From positions 1 to 64,000 of the forward strand of contig JADKCA010000004.1 of assembly GCA_016714795.1 (NCBI GenBank): DNA of 64,000 bases, given 5' to 3'. The position numbers and the translations under genes are program-made. Shown here piece after piece: positions 25,162 to 34,103 of this stretch. The notes beneath the pieces are model-generated. The model was not told where the DNA came from. It worked only from the letters and a program-made list of their open reading frames with translations, and did not search any database. Numbering within the stretch: position 1 is the first letter of the stretch; every line of letters starts with the position of its first letter. This stretch comes from Sphingomonadales bacterium (lineage in GTDB: Bacteria > Pseudomonadota > Alphaproteobacteria > Sphingomonadales > Sphingomonadaceae).

Positions 25162-26457
25162 TTATCCCGCCATGTCCCGCGTCAGCTCATCCCGGAAGGC
25201 CGGGTGGGCGAGCGCGATCAGCGCTTCGGCGCGCTGGCGCAGGGATTTTCCACGCATGTCCGCCACGCCATATTCGGTCACAATGAAGCGCACATCGTTG
25301 CGCGGCGTTGTCACCGGGCCGTCGAGCCGCGGCACGATCCGCGAGACGGTGCCGCCCTGCGCGGTGGAGCGGCAGGCGATGATCGACATGCCGCCCCTGG
25401 ACGCATTGGCCCCGCGCACGAAATCCAGCTGCCCGCCAGCGCCACTATATTGATGGCCCAGCATATGTTCCGAATTGCACGCGCCAGACAGATCGACCTG
25501 CAGGGTGGCGTTGACCGAGACCATGCCGGGATTCTTGGCGATATGGCGCGGATCGTTGACAATATTCACCGGCGCGGCGTGCATCGCGGGGTGATCGTCC
25601 AGCCAGTCGTAAAAGGCGCGGTCGCCCATCGCGAAGGTGAAGACGGTGCGGCCCGGATAGGTTACCTTGAACCGGTTGGAGACCGCCCCGCACTGCACCA
25701 GACTGGCCAGCGCGGGCGTGAACAGCTCGGTATGGATACCCAGATCGCGCCGCCCCGTCAGCCGCGCACAGACGGCGCTGGGGAGATTTCCGATCCCCAT
25801 TTGCAGGCACGCGCCGTCAGCAATCATGTCCGCGATGATTGCTGCAATCGCCTCATCCTCAGGCTCCAGCGCCGGGGCCGCCGTTTCGAACAGCGGCGCC
25901 TTGTTTTCCACCAGCGCCGTCACCTCGGAGATATGCAGCAGCGAATCGCCGAACACGCGCGGCATGGCGGGGTTCACTTCCACGATCAGCTGTTTGGCGG
26001 CACGGGCGGCAACGCTCGAATAATCATTGCTGGTGCCAAAGGTGAACCAGCCGTGCCGATCCATCGGAGAGACGGTGGTGATGAACGCATCCAGCTTCAC
26101 CTGCCCCGTGAACAGACGCGGCGATTCGCTGAATGCCACCGGCACGAACTCCACCAGCCCCTCACCATGATCCTTGACGATCTGGCGCTCCACCGCGCTC
26201 ATGAACATGCAGTGCGGGCGCACCCGGTCCAGCCGGTCGGGCCGCAACAATGTGGACCCGGCATGGAGCAGCGAGTGGAAATACCAGAGATTGAGGCGGT
26301 CGAGCGTGCCCGCATCCACACGCTCGGCCAGCGCGGAGAGCAAAGCGGGCGGTTCCGCCGTCGCCATGCCCATGCCGATATCGGTGCCGGGCTGGATGAG
26401 CGCAGCGGCCTGTGGCGCGGTCATGCGTTTGGCGGCGTAGATCTGGTCTGGTGTCAT
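25162..26457 (-). CDS. Acetyl-CoA hydrolase/transferase family protein
   Basis: A 431-residue CoA-transferase of the acetyl-CoA hydrolase/4-hydroxybutyrate CoA-transferase family. Features: PRVFGDSLLHISEV, a GIGNLPSAV loop, GIHTELFTPAL and the C-terminal VTEYGVADMRGKSLRQRA typical of the family. It probably moves CoA between short organic acids, consistent with handling acetyl-CoA from side-chain cleavage, but substrates cannot be fixed. Divergent from ilvD across a 98-bp region with a perfect palindrome. Confidence 0.85.
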   Translation of the reverse strand: MTPDQIYAAKRMTAPQAAALIQPGTDIGMGMATAEPPALLSALAERVDAGTLDRLNLWYFHSLLHAGSTLLRPDRLDRVRPHCMFMSAVERQIVKDHGEGLVEFVPVAFSESPRLFTGQVKLDAFITTVSPMDRHGWFTFGTSNDYSSVAARAAKQLIVEVNPAMPRVFGDSLLHISEVTALVENKAPLFETAAPALEPEDEAIAAIIADMIADGACLQMGIGNLPSAVCARLTGRRDLGIHTELFTPALASLVQCGAVSNRFKVTYPGRTVFTFAMGDRAFYDWLDDHPAMHAAPVNIVNDPRHIAKNPGMVSVNATLQVDLSGACNSEHMLGHQYSGAGGQLDFVRGANASRGGMSIIACRSTAQGGTVSRIVPRLDGPVTTPRNDVRFIVTEYGVADMRGKSLRQRAEALIALAHPAFRDELTRDMAG

Positions 26458-26470
26458 GCTGTTTCGTGTA

Positions 26471-26484
26471 TCATGAATTCATGA
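26471..26484. promoter_or_regulatory. Perfect 14-bp palindrome TCATGAATTCATGA
   Basis: Uninterrupted palindrome in the 98-bp divergent region between the CoA-transferase gene and ilvD, 14 bp before the former's start codon. Possible operator; no regulator gene is adjacent. Confidence 0.4.
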
Positions 26485-26555
26485 CTCCGCCATGGCGGTC
26501 TTGCCTGTTTCCGCCAATCGGCACATAGGCGCACCCCAGAAAGCGAGGCCAAGCC

Positions 26556-28277
26556 ATGACGAATCTGTTCGACAAATCGAAGCTCCCCAGCCGCCACGTT
26601 TCCGTGGGTCCGGAACGTGCGCCGCACCGCAGCTATTATTACGCGATGGGGCTGACCGAAGCGGAGATTGCCCGCCCGTTCGTGGGCATCGCCTCTGCCG
26701 GCAATGATTCGGCACCGTGCAACACCTTGCTCGACGAACAGGCCAATGCCGCGCGCGGCGGTGTGGAAATGGGTGGCGGAATGCCGCGCCGTTTCAACAC
26801 CATCACGGTGACGGATGGCATCGCGATGGGCCATCAGGGGATGAAGGCCTCGCTCGTCAGCCGTGAAGTGATTGCCGATTCGGTCGAGCTGTCGGTGCGC
26901 GGCCATTGTTATGATGCGCTGCTCGCCTTTGCGGGATGCGACAAATCGCTGCCCGGCATGATGATGGCGATGCTGCGGCTCAACGTGCCGTCGATCTTCG
27001 TTTATGGCGGATCGATCCTGCCCGGCCGCTATCATGATCGCGATGTGACCGTGGTTGATGTGTTCGAAGTGGTGGGCAAATTCGCCGCCGGGGCCTGCCC
27101 GCTCTCTGAAGTGCATGAGCTGGAAAAGGTGGCGTGCCCCGGCCATGGCGCGTGCGGCGGGCAATATACCGCCAACACCATGGCGTGCGTGGCCGAAGCC
27201 ATCGGCCTGTCGCTCCCCAATTCGAACATGGCCCCCGCGCCTTACAAGAGCCGCGAGCAGATCGCTCATGCAGCGGGTGTGCAGGTGATGGAATTGCTCG
27301 CGCAGAATATCCGCCCGCGCGACATCTGCACCATCGAGGCGTTCGAGAATGCCGCGCGCGTTGTCGCGGCGACCGGCGGCTCCACCAATGGCGCGCTCCA
27401 TCTGCCCGCCATGGCGCATGAAGCCGGGCTGGAATTCGACCTGTTCGATGTGGCCGAAATCTTCAAATCCACGCCTTACATGGCGGACCTGAAGCCGGGC
27501 GGGAATTATGTCGCCAAGGACATGCACGATGCGGGCGGCGTCTATATGCTCATGAAGTCGCTGCTGGCCGAAGGCCTGCTCCATGGCAATTGCATGACGG
27601 TCACGGGCAAGACGCTGGGCGAGAATATCGACGAGATCACCTGGAACCCGGACCAGAAGGTCATCCACCCCGCCACCAAGCCGCTCAGCCCTACCGGCGG
27701 TGTCGTCGGCCTCAAGGGGTCGCTGGCGCCCAATGGTGCCATCGTGAAGGTGGCGGGCATGGCGCGGCTGGAATTCACCGGCCCGGCGCAGGTGTTCGAT
27801 TGCGAGGAAGACGCCTTTGCCGCGGTCGAAAAGCGCGAGATCAAGGAAGGCTCGGTCGTCGTCATCCGTTATGAAGGCCCCAAGGGCGGGCCAGGGATGC
27901 GCGAAATGCTCTCCACCACTGCCGCGCTTTACGGGTTGGGCATGGGCGAGAAGGTCGCGCTCATCACCGATGGCCGTTTTTCGGGCGCGACGCGCGGTTT
28001 CTGCATCGGCCATGTCGGCCCGGAAGCCGCCGAATGCGGGCCGATTGCCTTGGTGGAAGATGGCGATGAAATCAGCATCGATGCCACCAAGGGCACGATC
28101 GATCTGAACGTCCCCGCCGATGTGCTCGAAGCCCGCAAAGCCAAGTGGCAGCCGCGTGTGTCCGATTATGGGGCAGGCGCATTGTGGCGCTATGCACAGA
28201 ATGTCGGCCCGGCCTATAAGGGTGCGGTCACGCATCCCGGGGGTAAGTATGAGCGTCATTGTTACGCGGACATTTAG
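26556..28277 (+). CDS. ilvD: Dihydroxy-acid dehydratase (IlvD/Edd family)
   Basis: A 573-residue Fe-S dehydratase acting in valine, leucine and isoleucine synthesis on 2,3-dihydroxy acids. Cluster-ligand cysteines are seen in NDSAPCNT, FAGCDKSLPG and CPGHGACGGQY. Active-site segments include TGGSTNGALHLPA and a C-terminal ITDGRFSGATRGFCIGHV. Length and motifs fit IlvD better than sugar-acid dehydratases, but a paralogue acting on sugar acids is not excluded. Its 3' end overlaps the start of a small lipoprotein gene by 29 bp. Confidence 0.9.
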   Translation: MTNLFDKSKLPSRHVSVGPERAPHRSYYYAMGLTEAEIARPFVGIASAGNDSAPCNTLLDEQANAARGGVEMGGGMPRRFNTITVTDGIAMGHQGMKASLVSREVIADSVELSVRGHCYDALLAFAGCDKSLPGMMMAMLRLNVPSIFVYGGSILPGRYHDRDVTVVDVFEVVGKFAAGACPLSEVHELEKVACPGHGACGGQYTANTMACVAEAIGLSLPNSNMAPAPYKSREQIAHAAGVQVMELLAQNIRPRDICTIEAFENAARVVAATGGSTNGALHLPAMAHEAGLEFDLFDVAEIFKSTPYMADLKPGGNYVAKDMHDAGGVYMLMKSLLAEGLLHGNCMTVTGKTLGENIDEITWNPDQKVIHPATKPLSPTGGVVGLKGSLAPNGAIVKVAGMARLEFTGPAQVFDCEEDAFAAVEKREIKEGSVVVIRYEGPKGGPGMREMLSTTAALYGLGMGEKVALITDGRFSGATRGFCIGHVGPEAAECGPIALVEDGDEISIDATKGTIDLNVPADVLEARKAKWQPRVSDYGAGALWRYAQNVGPAYKGAVTHPGGKYERHCYADI

Positions 28278-28677
28278 TGCAGGCCTGATGCTGCTCTCGG
28301 TTGCAGCCTGCGGGCGCAACCCGGACAGCGCAAACTCGCTGGAAGAAGCCGAAGCCAAGGTTCAGGCAAGCGCAGCCGAAGAAGGCCGTATCGCCTGCGC
28401 CGTGGGCGGGGCCACTGCCTTTTCGGACAGCTGCCTGGTTGAACGTGATTCCTCGGGCGAAACGCTGATGCTCACCATCCGCCATGCCGATGGTGGCTTT
28501 CGCCGCTTCAAGGTGGTGAAGGGCGCAGGTGTGGTTGCGGCGGACGGCGCAGAACCTGCCGTGGTGACGCCGGTCGGCCCGAAGCTGATCGAAGTGGCGG
28601 TAGCGGGTGACAAATATCGCCTGCCCGCCACAGTGAAGGGCGCAGCCCCTGCGGCTGGAGCGCCGACCGCCAAGTGA
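28249..28677 (+). CDS. Small putative lipoprotein of unknown function
   Basis: A 142-residue protein with a lipoprotein signal peptide ending at LLSVAAC (Cys21), followed by a charged helix-like stretch (NSLEEAEAKVQASAAEEG) and a beta-rich domain with CAVGGATAFSDSC, whose cysteines could form a disulfide. The C-terminus is Ala/Pro rich. The start at 28249 lies within ilvD and has GGGGG a few bases upstream. It overlaps the following hydrolase gene start (GTGA at 28674). Not recognised as a named family. Confidence 0.75.
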   Translation: MSVIVTRTFSAGLMLLSVAACGRNPDSANSLEEAEAKVQASAAEEGRIACAVGGATAFSDSCLVERDSSGETLMLTIRHADGGFRRFKVVKGAGVVAADGAEPAVVTPVGPKLIEVAVAGDKYRLPATVKGAAPAAGAPTAK

Positions 28678-29396
28678 CGCGCCAGATCGTCTATCTGCAC
28701 GGCCAGCCCGGCGGACCAGACGAGCTTTCCCTGTTCGGGCCCATGATCTGGCCAGAGGATGTGATCCTGACAGCGCCGGACCGGAACCGGGAGCCGGTGC
28801 TGCTGCCCGAAGGCCCCGTCACGCTGATCGGCTTTTCGATGGGCGGGAAGGCCGCGCTCGATTGGGCGCAGCGGATGCCGGAGCGGATCACCCATATTCA
28901 CCTGATTGCCCCCGCCGGTCCGCCGGAGAGCGAGGCGCTGCTCGACCAGATGGCGGGCGGCACGCTGTTCCGCATGGCGCGCGACCGGCCCCGCCTGTTC
29001 AGCCGCGTGGTGCAGATGCAGGCGCTGATGGCCCGCATCGCGCCGGGACTGATGACCCGGCTGCTGCTCTCCACCGCGCAAGCGGCAGATGCCGAACTGG
29101 CGAAAGACCCCGCCTTCCGCACCCGCATGGCCGCGATGCTCAAGGCCGGGCTGGGGCATTCCCCCGCCGCCTATGCCGCAGAAATCAGCGCCTATATGCA
29201 GCCTTGGGGCGCGGGGCTGTCTACGCTCGATACCCCGGTCACGCTCTGGCATGGCGAGGACGACAATTGGGCTCCGATGGCACTATCCGAAGCCTTGGCG
29301 GCCCGCTTGCCCGGCCCGGTGACGGTCCACCGCCTGCCGGGCCTTTCGCATTATGCCGCGCTGCGCCATGCGTTGCAGCACATTGCCGCCGCGTAA
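28674..29396 (+). CDS. Alpha/beta hydrolase
   Basis: A 240-residue alpha/beta hydrolase starting at GTG 28674, coupled by a 4-base overlap to the lipoprotein gene. The nucleophile elbow is IGFSMGGKAA, the acid is likely in WHGEDDNWAP and the histidine in LPGLSHYAAL. The oxyanion HG motif is YLHGQPGG. Substrate unknown. It is followed 21 bp later by the NAD(P)HX repair gene in the same direction. Confidence 0.85.
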   Translation: MTRQIVYLHGQPGGPDELSLFGPMIWPEDVILTAPDRNREPVLLPEGPVTLIGFSMGGKAALDWAQRMPERITHIHLIAPAGPPESEALLDQMAGGTLFRMARDRPRLFSRVVQMQALMARIAPGLMTRLLLSTAQAADAELAKDPAFRTRMAAMLKAGLGHSPAAYAAEISAYMQPWGAGLSTLDTPVTLWHGEDDNWAPMALSEALAARLPGPVTVHRLPGLSHYAALRHALQHIAAA

Positions 29397-29417
29397 CAGG
29401 CGGCCTAAGGCACTCTC

Positions 29418-30812
29418 ATGGTTGCTCCCTTGACTGGTCCTATCCTGACTGCTGCCGAAATGCGCGCTGCCGAACTGGCGGCGGTGGCGGCAGGCACGTC
29501 ACTCGCCACGCTGATGGAGCGCGCCGGTCGCGCCGTGGCGGATGCGGTGCTGCGCTTTGCGGGCGGGCGCGAGACACTGATCCTGTGCGGCCCCGGCAAC
29601 AATGGCGGAGACGGCTATGTGGCGGCGCGCTTCCTGCAAGAGGCCGGGCATCCGGTGCGCGTGGCGGCTCTGTGCCCGCCGCGCACCGATCTCGCCCGCG
29701 CCGCGCGGGAGCGTTGGACCGGGCCGGTTTTTGCGGCCGATAATTGCGCACCGGCTTCGGTTCTGGTCGATGCGCTGTTCGGCACCGGGCTGACCCGACC
29801 GCTGGAAGAGGATGCCGTCGCCGCCTTGAATGCGCTCTCCGATTCAAGCACCTTCATGATCGCAGTCGATCTGCCAAGCGGGGTTGGCACCGATGATGGC
29901 GCAAATCTGGGCGCGCGCAAGGCCACCATCACCATCGCGCTGGAGGCGTTGAAACCCGCGCATCTGCTGCAACCGGCCGCCGCCTTGTGCGGCACGGTGA
30001 TCCGTGCGCGGCTGGATTTCGATGCTGCCGCATTCGCCTCTGTCATCAGTCGCCCTACCATCCACGCGCCTGGCGCGGACAGCCACAAATATAAGCGCGG
30101 CTATGTGGTGGTGGCCGGTGGCGCGATGGGCGGCGCGGCACAGCTGGCCGCCAGAGCGGCGATGCGGCGCGCAGGCTATGTCGCCATCACCGGCGCGCGG
30201 CGGCTTGGCCCCGATGCGCTGGTCAACCGGCGCTGGGAGGATGTGGCGGAGGATCCGCGTGTCGGCGCGTTGCTGATCGGGCCGGGGCTGGGGCGCGATG
30301 AAAAGGCGCGCGCTGCGCTGTCCGCCGCGCTCGCCACGCCGCACCCGCTCGTGCTGGATGCCGATGCGCTGATGCTGCTCACGCCGCAAGAGCGCGACAC
30401 GCTGGGCGATGCCGGACGGCGCGTGATTCTCACTCCGCATGAGGGCGAGTTCGCGCATCTCTTTGGCACATTGCCCGGCAGCAAGATCGACCGTGCGGCG
30501 GCGGCGGCTCAGATGAGCGGCGCGGTGGTGATCCTGAAAGGCGCCGATACCGTCATTGCCGCTCCCGATTGCCGCGTGCGCATGGCGCTGCCTGCGCCCG
30601 GCTGGCTGGCGAGTGCGGGCACCGGCGATGTGCTGGCGGGGCTGGCAGTTGCCGCTCTGGGCAGCTGGACACCCTTTGTGGACGGCACGCTCAACGCCGC
30701 CTGCGAAGCGGTGTGGCTCCATGCAGAAGCTGCGCGGCTGGCGGGTCCGGCGCTGATTGCGGATGATCTGCCTGATCTGATTCCGGCGGCGATGGCAGAC
30801 TGTCTTGCCTGA
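29418..30812 (+). CDS. nnr: Bifunctional NAD(P)H-hydrate epimerase / dehydratase
   Basis: Metabolite-repair enzyme of 464 residues fusing an N-terminal YjeF-type epimerase (about 1-210; CGPGNNGGDGYVAAR and the DALFGTGLTR motif) with a C-terminal ribokinase-like ADP-dependent dehydratase (about 220-464; KYKRGYVVVAGG, LIGPGLGRDE, ILTPHEGEFAHL, SAGTGDVLAG). Together they restore NAD(P)H from its damaged hydrate. The end overlaps the likely TTG start of the RNA methyltransferase gene by 8 bases. Confidence 0.93.
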   Translation: MVAPLTGPILTAAEMRAAELAAVAAGTSLATLMERAGRAVADAVLRFAGGRETLILCGPGNNGGDGYVAARFLQEAGHPVRVAALCPPRTDLARAARERWTGPVFAADNCAPASVLVDALFGTGLTRPLEEDAVAALNALSDSSTFMIAVDLPSGVGTDDGANLGARKATITIALEALKPAHLLQPAAALCGTVIRARLDFDAAAFASVISRPTIHAPGADSHKYKRGYVVVAGGAMGGAAQLAARAAMRRAGYVAITGARRLGPDALVNRRWEDVAEDPRVGALLIGPGLGRDEKARAALSAALATPHPLVLDADALMLLTPQERDTLGDAGRRVILTPHEGEFAHLFGTLPGSKIDRAAAAAQMSGAVVILKGADTVIAAPDCRVRMALPAPGWLASAGTGDVLAGLAVAALGSWTPFVDGTLNAACEAVWLHAEAARLAGPALIADDLPDLIPAAMADCLA

Positions 30813-31992
30813 TCCCGTCATCCGCTTTGCCGCGCGGGGCGATGGCGTGACGGCTTCGGGCGCGTTCGTGGCCGGTGCCGTGCCGGGCGACGCCGTGACG
30901 GAAGATGGCCGCCTCATCCCCGGCCCCGATCACGCCACGCCCGCCTGCCGCCATTTCGGAACCTGCGGCGGCTGCCAGCTTCAGCACGCCAGCGATGCTG
31001 CCTATGCCACCTATCTGACCGACCGGATCGTCGAGGCGCTGAAGGCACAGGCGCTGCCCCTGCCGGAGCTGCGCACCCCCCACCTCTCTCCGCCGCACAC
31101 GCGCCGCCGCGCCAGCATGATTGCCGAACGGCGCGGCAAGGCAGTGCTGCTGGGGTTCAGCGAGGCGAAAAGCCACAAGCTGGTCGATCTGGCCGAATGC
31201 CCGGTGCTCCATCCTGACCTGCTGGCTCTGGTCAGGCCGCTGCGCGCACTGCTCGCCACGCTGCTCCCGGCGCGCGGCCGGGCGCAGATCCGGATGACGC
31301 TGGCAGATCAGGGCGTGGACCTGCTTATCGCGGGTGTGCACGCCGAAGGACTGGCGGCGGTCGAGGCGATCAGCGCTTTTGCGGAGAAGCACAGGCTCGC
31401 GCGTTTCTCGCTCGACGAAGGCTATGGCCCCTCGGCGCGGTACGAACCGGAGCCGGTGACGCTCACGCTGGGCGGCCTGCCCGTCGGCCTGCCCGAAGGC
31501 GCGTTTCTGCAAGCCACCGCAGACGGGGAAGCGGCACTGGCAGCGGGCGTGCAGGAGGCGCTGGCAGGCTGCGGCCATGTCGCCGATCTTTTCGCCGGGC
31601 TCGGCACGTTCGCGCTCTCGCTGGACGGCCGGGTGCAGGCGGTGGAGGGCGCGCGCGCTGCGATCATGGCGCTGGGCGTGGCCGCCAATCGCGCGCACCG
31701 CACCGTGTCCACGGAGCATCGCGACCTGTTTCGCAGGCCATTGACGCCCAACGAACTCAACCGCTTTGACGGCGTGGTCATCGATCCGCCGCGCGCGGGG
31801 GCGAAGGAACAGAGCGATGCGCTCGCCGCCTCAACCGTGCGGCGCATCGCCTTCGTCTCGTGCAATCCGGCCACTTTCGCGCGCGACGCAAAGGCCTTGG
31901 TGGATGGCGGCTATGCGCTCGAATGGATTCAGCCGGTCGGCCAGTTCCGCTGGGCCACGCATGTGGAACTGGTGGCGCTGTTCAGGCGGTAG
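30805..31992 (+). CDS. Class I SAM-dependent RNA methyltransferase (RlmD/TrmA family)
   Basis: A 395-residue RNA uracil-C5 methyltransferase. The Fe-S cysteines lie in CRHFGTCGGCQLQH with a fourth Cys in LAECPVLHP. The SAM loop is DLFAGLGTFAL, motif IV IDPPRAGAKEQ, and the catalytic Cys is in FVSCNPATFARD. The TRAM domain is short at the N-terminus. Start TTG 30805 is inferred from the conserved start region (IRFAARGDGVT); no ATG in frame is better placed. Target is probably 23S rRNA, but the exact site is not readable. Confidence 0.88.
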   Translation: MPDPVIRFAARGDGVTASGAFVAGAVPGDAVTEDGRLIPGPDHATPACRHFGTCGGCQLQHASDAAYATYLTDRIVEALKAQALPLPELRTPHLSPPHTRRRASMIAERRGKAVLLGFSEAKSHKLVDLAECPVLHPDLLALVRPLRALLATLLPARGRAQIRMTLADQGVDLLIAGVHAEGLAAVEAISAFAEKHRLARFSLDEGYGPSARYEPEPVTLTLGGLPVGLPEGAFLQATADGEAALAAGVQEALAGCGHVADLFAGLGTFALSLDGRVQAVEGARAAIMALGVAANRAHRTVSTEHRDLFRRPLTPNELNRFDGVVIDPPRAGAKEQSDALAASTVRRIAFVSCNPATFARDAKALVDGGYALEWIQPVGQFRWATHVELVALFRR

Positions 31993-32013
31993 GGCGAGGT
32001 TTCAGACAGGAGC

Positions 32014-33333
32014 CTAAGCCAGCCGCGCCGGAATCCCCTTGTGCCGCGCCGGAAACAGACCCTTCATCCCGCGCAGGAAGCGCGCCATCGGGCTGAATTG
32101 CGCCATCCATGCGGAATAGGCGACATAGGCGGGATCGTTGGACATGTGGCGTTCTTCGGTCTTTGCACGCCAGAAATAGACGGCGGAGACCATCGCGAGA
32201 ATCACGCTGTTGCGGATCGCATCCACCGGATTTGCCGTCACGACGAGGAAGGGCAGCGTCTCCAGCCACCAGAACAGATTCTTGGAAACATAAGCGGGGT
32301 GCTTCGTCCAGGCATAAGGCCCGTGGGTCAGCGTGCCGCGATCAGTCAGGTTTGAAAAGCGCAGGCCGAACGCCACCGTCGCCCAGGCATAGATGCCGGT
32401 GAGGAGCGCCAGCACGATTGCCATCGCGGTCAGCGCGACCGGGTGGCCCTCCAGCCAATAGGTCCAGTCCGCCGTGCCCTGATGATAATCGAGCGGCGAG
32501 CCTGCGCCCATCAGGATGAAGGGCGGGTAACACATCAGCGCCGCCACCCAGCCCTGCATATAGGGATTGGCCGAGCGGATGTGCGAATCGAGCGGCCGCA
32601 TCGTCAGCATGTAACCCACGGTCGCCATCGCCACGTCGATCAGGAACATCAGCGTGATCAGCCAATGGCCGAGCTTGATCGGATCGCCCGCCAGCGCGCT
32701 GAAATCCGTGGTGACGAACTGCGCATAGCCGCCGGGGACAATCGAGAGCATGAAGGCCGTGAAGAAGCCCTTCACCGCCCAGGAGCGGAGGTGCGAGAGG
32801 ATCGCGTCCGTGCGATAGCCATCCTGCCCCATCAGCAGCGCGCCGAAATGCCAGGTGCCGTCGCGCGGCTCGATCAGGCGGCGGTCCAGCCAGATGATAT
32901 AGACAATGGAGAGCAGGAACACCGGCACGGCAGCCATGGAGTAGAATTCCATCGCGAACAGATAGGCCCCGCGCCAATACCAGCGGAAAATGCAGTAAAG
33001 CCCGGCAATCAGCGCCCATGTGGCCCACAGGCCCGCAAGCTTGGTCAGGCTGATGTCGATGATCTCGCGCACCGGCTTTGCTGGCGAATCCCAGTCGATC
33101 CCGGTGGAGGGATTGCGGTGCACCTTGTCCACCAGCACAGACCAGAGCACCATCGGAATGCCGCAACACAACACATTGATCAGCGCCCAGCCGGGGCCGG
33201 ACAAGCCATAATGGATGGCAATGCTGGTCCATGTGACCAGACCAATCAGCCCGGCCAGCCCGACCCAGCCCGACACGGCGGATTTCGGGCGCGGCGGAAC
33301 TTCGGGCGCGGCGGAAACGGATTCAGTGCTCAT
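32014..33333 (-). CDS. Membrane isoprenylcysteine-methyltransferase-like protein
   Basis: A 439-residue polytopic membrane protein with roughly ten hydrophobic segments. The C-terminal part carries the ICMT/phospholipid methyltransferase signature GPYAWTKHPAYVSKNLFWWLE and a KTEERHM segment that normally contact SAM. The long N-terminal membrane region is unlike plain ICMT. Substrate unknown. Start 33333 (MSTESV) is chosen over an extension overlapping the divergent side; the next gene leftward is the convergent RNA methyltransferase gene. Confidence 0.8.
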   Translation of the reverse strand: MSTESVSAAPEVPPRPKSAVSGWVGLAGLIGLVTWTSIAIHYGLSGPGWALINVLCCGIPMVLWSVLVDKVHRNPSTGIDWDSPAKPVREIIDISLTKLAGLWATWALIAGLYCIFRWYWRGAYLFAMEFYSMAAVPVFLLSIVYIIWLDRRLIEPRDGTWHFGALLMGQDGYRTDAILSHLRSWAVKGFFTAFMLSIVPGGYAQFVTTDFSALAGDPIKLGHWLITLMFLIDVAMATVGYMLTMRPLDSHIRSANPYMQGWVAALMCYPPFILMGAGSPLDYHQGTADWTYWLEGHPVALTAMAIVLALLTGIYAWATVAFGLRFSNLTDRGTLTHGPYAWTKHPAYVSKNLFWWLETLPFLVVTANPVDAIRNSVILAMVSAVYFWRAKTEERHMSNDPAYVAYSAWMAQFSPMARFLRGMKGLFPARHKGIPARLA

Positions 33334-33382
33334 GCTGGCCGGGTTAGCGCAATATGGTAACCAAGCCGTGAACCGGGGGGGC

Positions 33383-33988
33383 TTAGCCCAGCCAGCGATA
33401 GCGCCCGGTGATGCGGTGTTCGCCCAGTGCATCCTCCTCCCGCGTGCCCTGCCCGATATTGTGGATGATGAGCGGGCGTCCCGCGATCATCGTCCGCCGG
33501 TCAGAGACGATGGCGATATGCGGCAGCGTGCCGCCGACAAGGCAGGTCATGATGTCGCCCGCCTGCCATCCGGACAGCTCCGAGGGGATGGGCAATTGCG
33601 CGCGCTTGCGCGCCAGAAAGGTCTGAAGATTGGGCACGCGGCGATGATCGATATTGCTGTCTGCCCGCTTGAGGCCCCAGCGCCGGGGATAAGCGGCAAA
33701 GGCCGCGCGCATATCGGCATGAACCAGCGCCTGAAGGTCCAGCGCGAGGGCATCGCGATAGGCGCGGATCACCACATCGGTGCACACACCCTTGGCGCGC
33801 GGCACATCCCCGCCCGGAAAGGCGAGCCGTGTATAGGCCGGATCATAAGCCAGCGTGACGCCGATCTGGCGGCGCGCCGCGGCGATCAGTGCATGGGCGC
33901 GGCTGGCAGGCTGGGCGCTGGCGGGCAAGGCAGGCAGGCTCGCCAGACCAGCGAGGACCATGCGGCGGGTGAGGGTGAAAGTCTCCAT
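33383..33988 (-). CDS. DUF1287 family exported protein
   Basis: A 201-residue DUF1287 protein (YijF-like). Signal sequence with Arg pair (TLTRRMVLAGLASLPALPASA), then a papain-fold NlpC/P60-related pattern: KGVCTDVVIRAYR with a conserved Cys, DSNIDHRRVPNLQTF, PHIAIVSDR with a His, and HNIGQGTREEDAL. A hydrolase role at the cell envelope is plausible, unproven. Divergent from the PHA depolymerase gene. Confidence 0.85.
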   Translation of the reverse strand: METFTLTRRMVLAGLASLPALPASAQPASRAHALIAAARRQIGVTLAYDPAYTRLAFPGGDVPRAKGVCTDVVIRAYRDALALDLQALVHADMRAAFAAYPRRWGLKRADSNIDHRRVPNLQTFLARKRAQLPIPSELSGWQAGDIMTCLVGGTLPHIAIVSDRRTMIAGRPLIIHNIGQGTREEDALGEHRITGRYRWLG

Positions 33989-34070
33989 CGTGACAGGCTG
34001 GCCGGATGTGGCTGAGCCGGAGATGAATGGCCCCCTTCATTTCATTTGGAAAACGCGGCAAACTCGTTTA

Positions 34071-34085
34071 TGTTGCACCGCAACA
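34071..34085. promoter_or_regulatory. Inverted repeat TGTTGC-ACC-GCAACA before PHA depolymerase gene
   Basis: Perfect 6-bp inverted repeat 8 bp before the GGAGGA ribosome-binding site of the depolymerase gene. Known PhaR regulators of polyhydroxyalkanoate genes bind similar TGC/GCA-rich palindromes, which makes this a candidate PhaR site. Confidence 0.45.
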
Positions 34086-34103
34086 AATAGTGGAGGAGCC
34101 TGC

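Noticed and set aside
24892..26484. 530-codon plus-strand frame opposite the CoA-transferase gene
   Set aside because: Composition is typical of an antisense frame, and the minus-strand protein has family motifs throughout.
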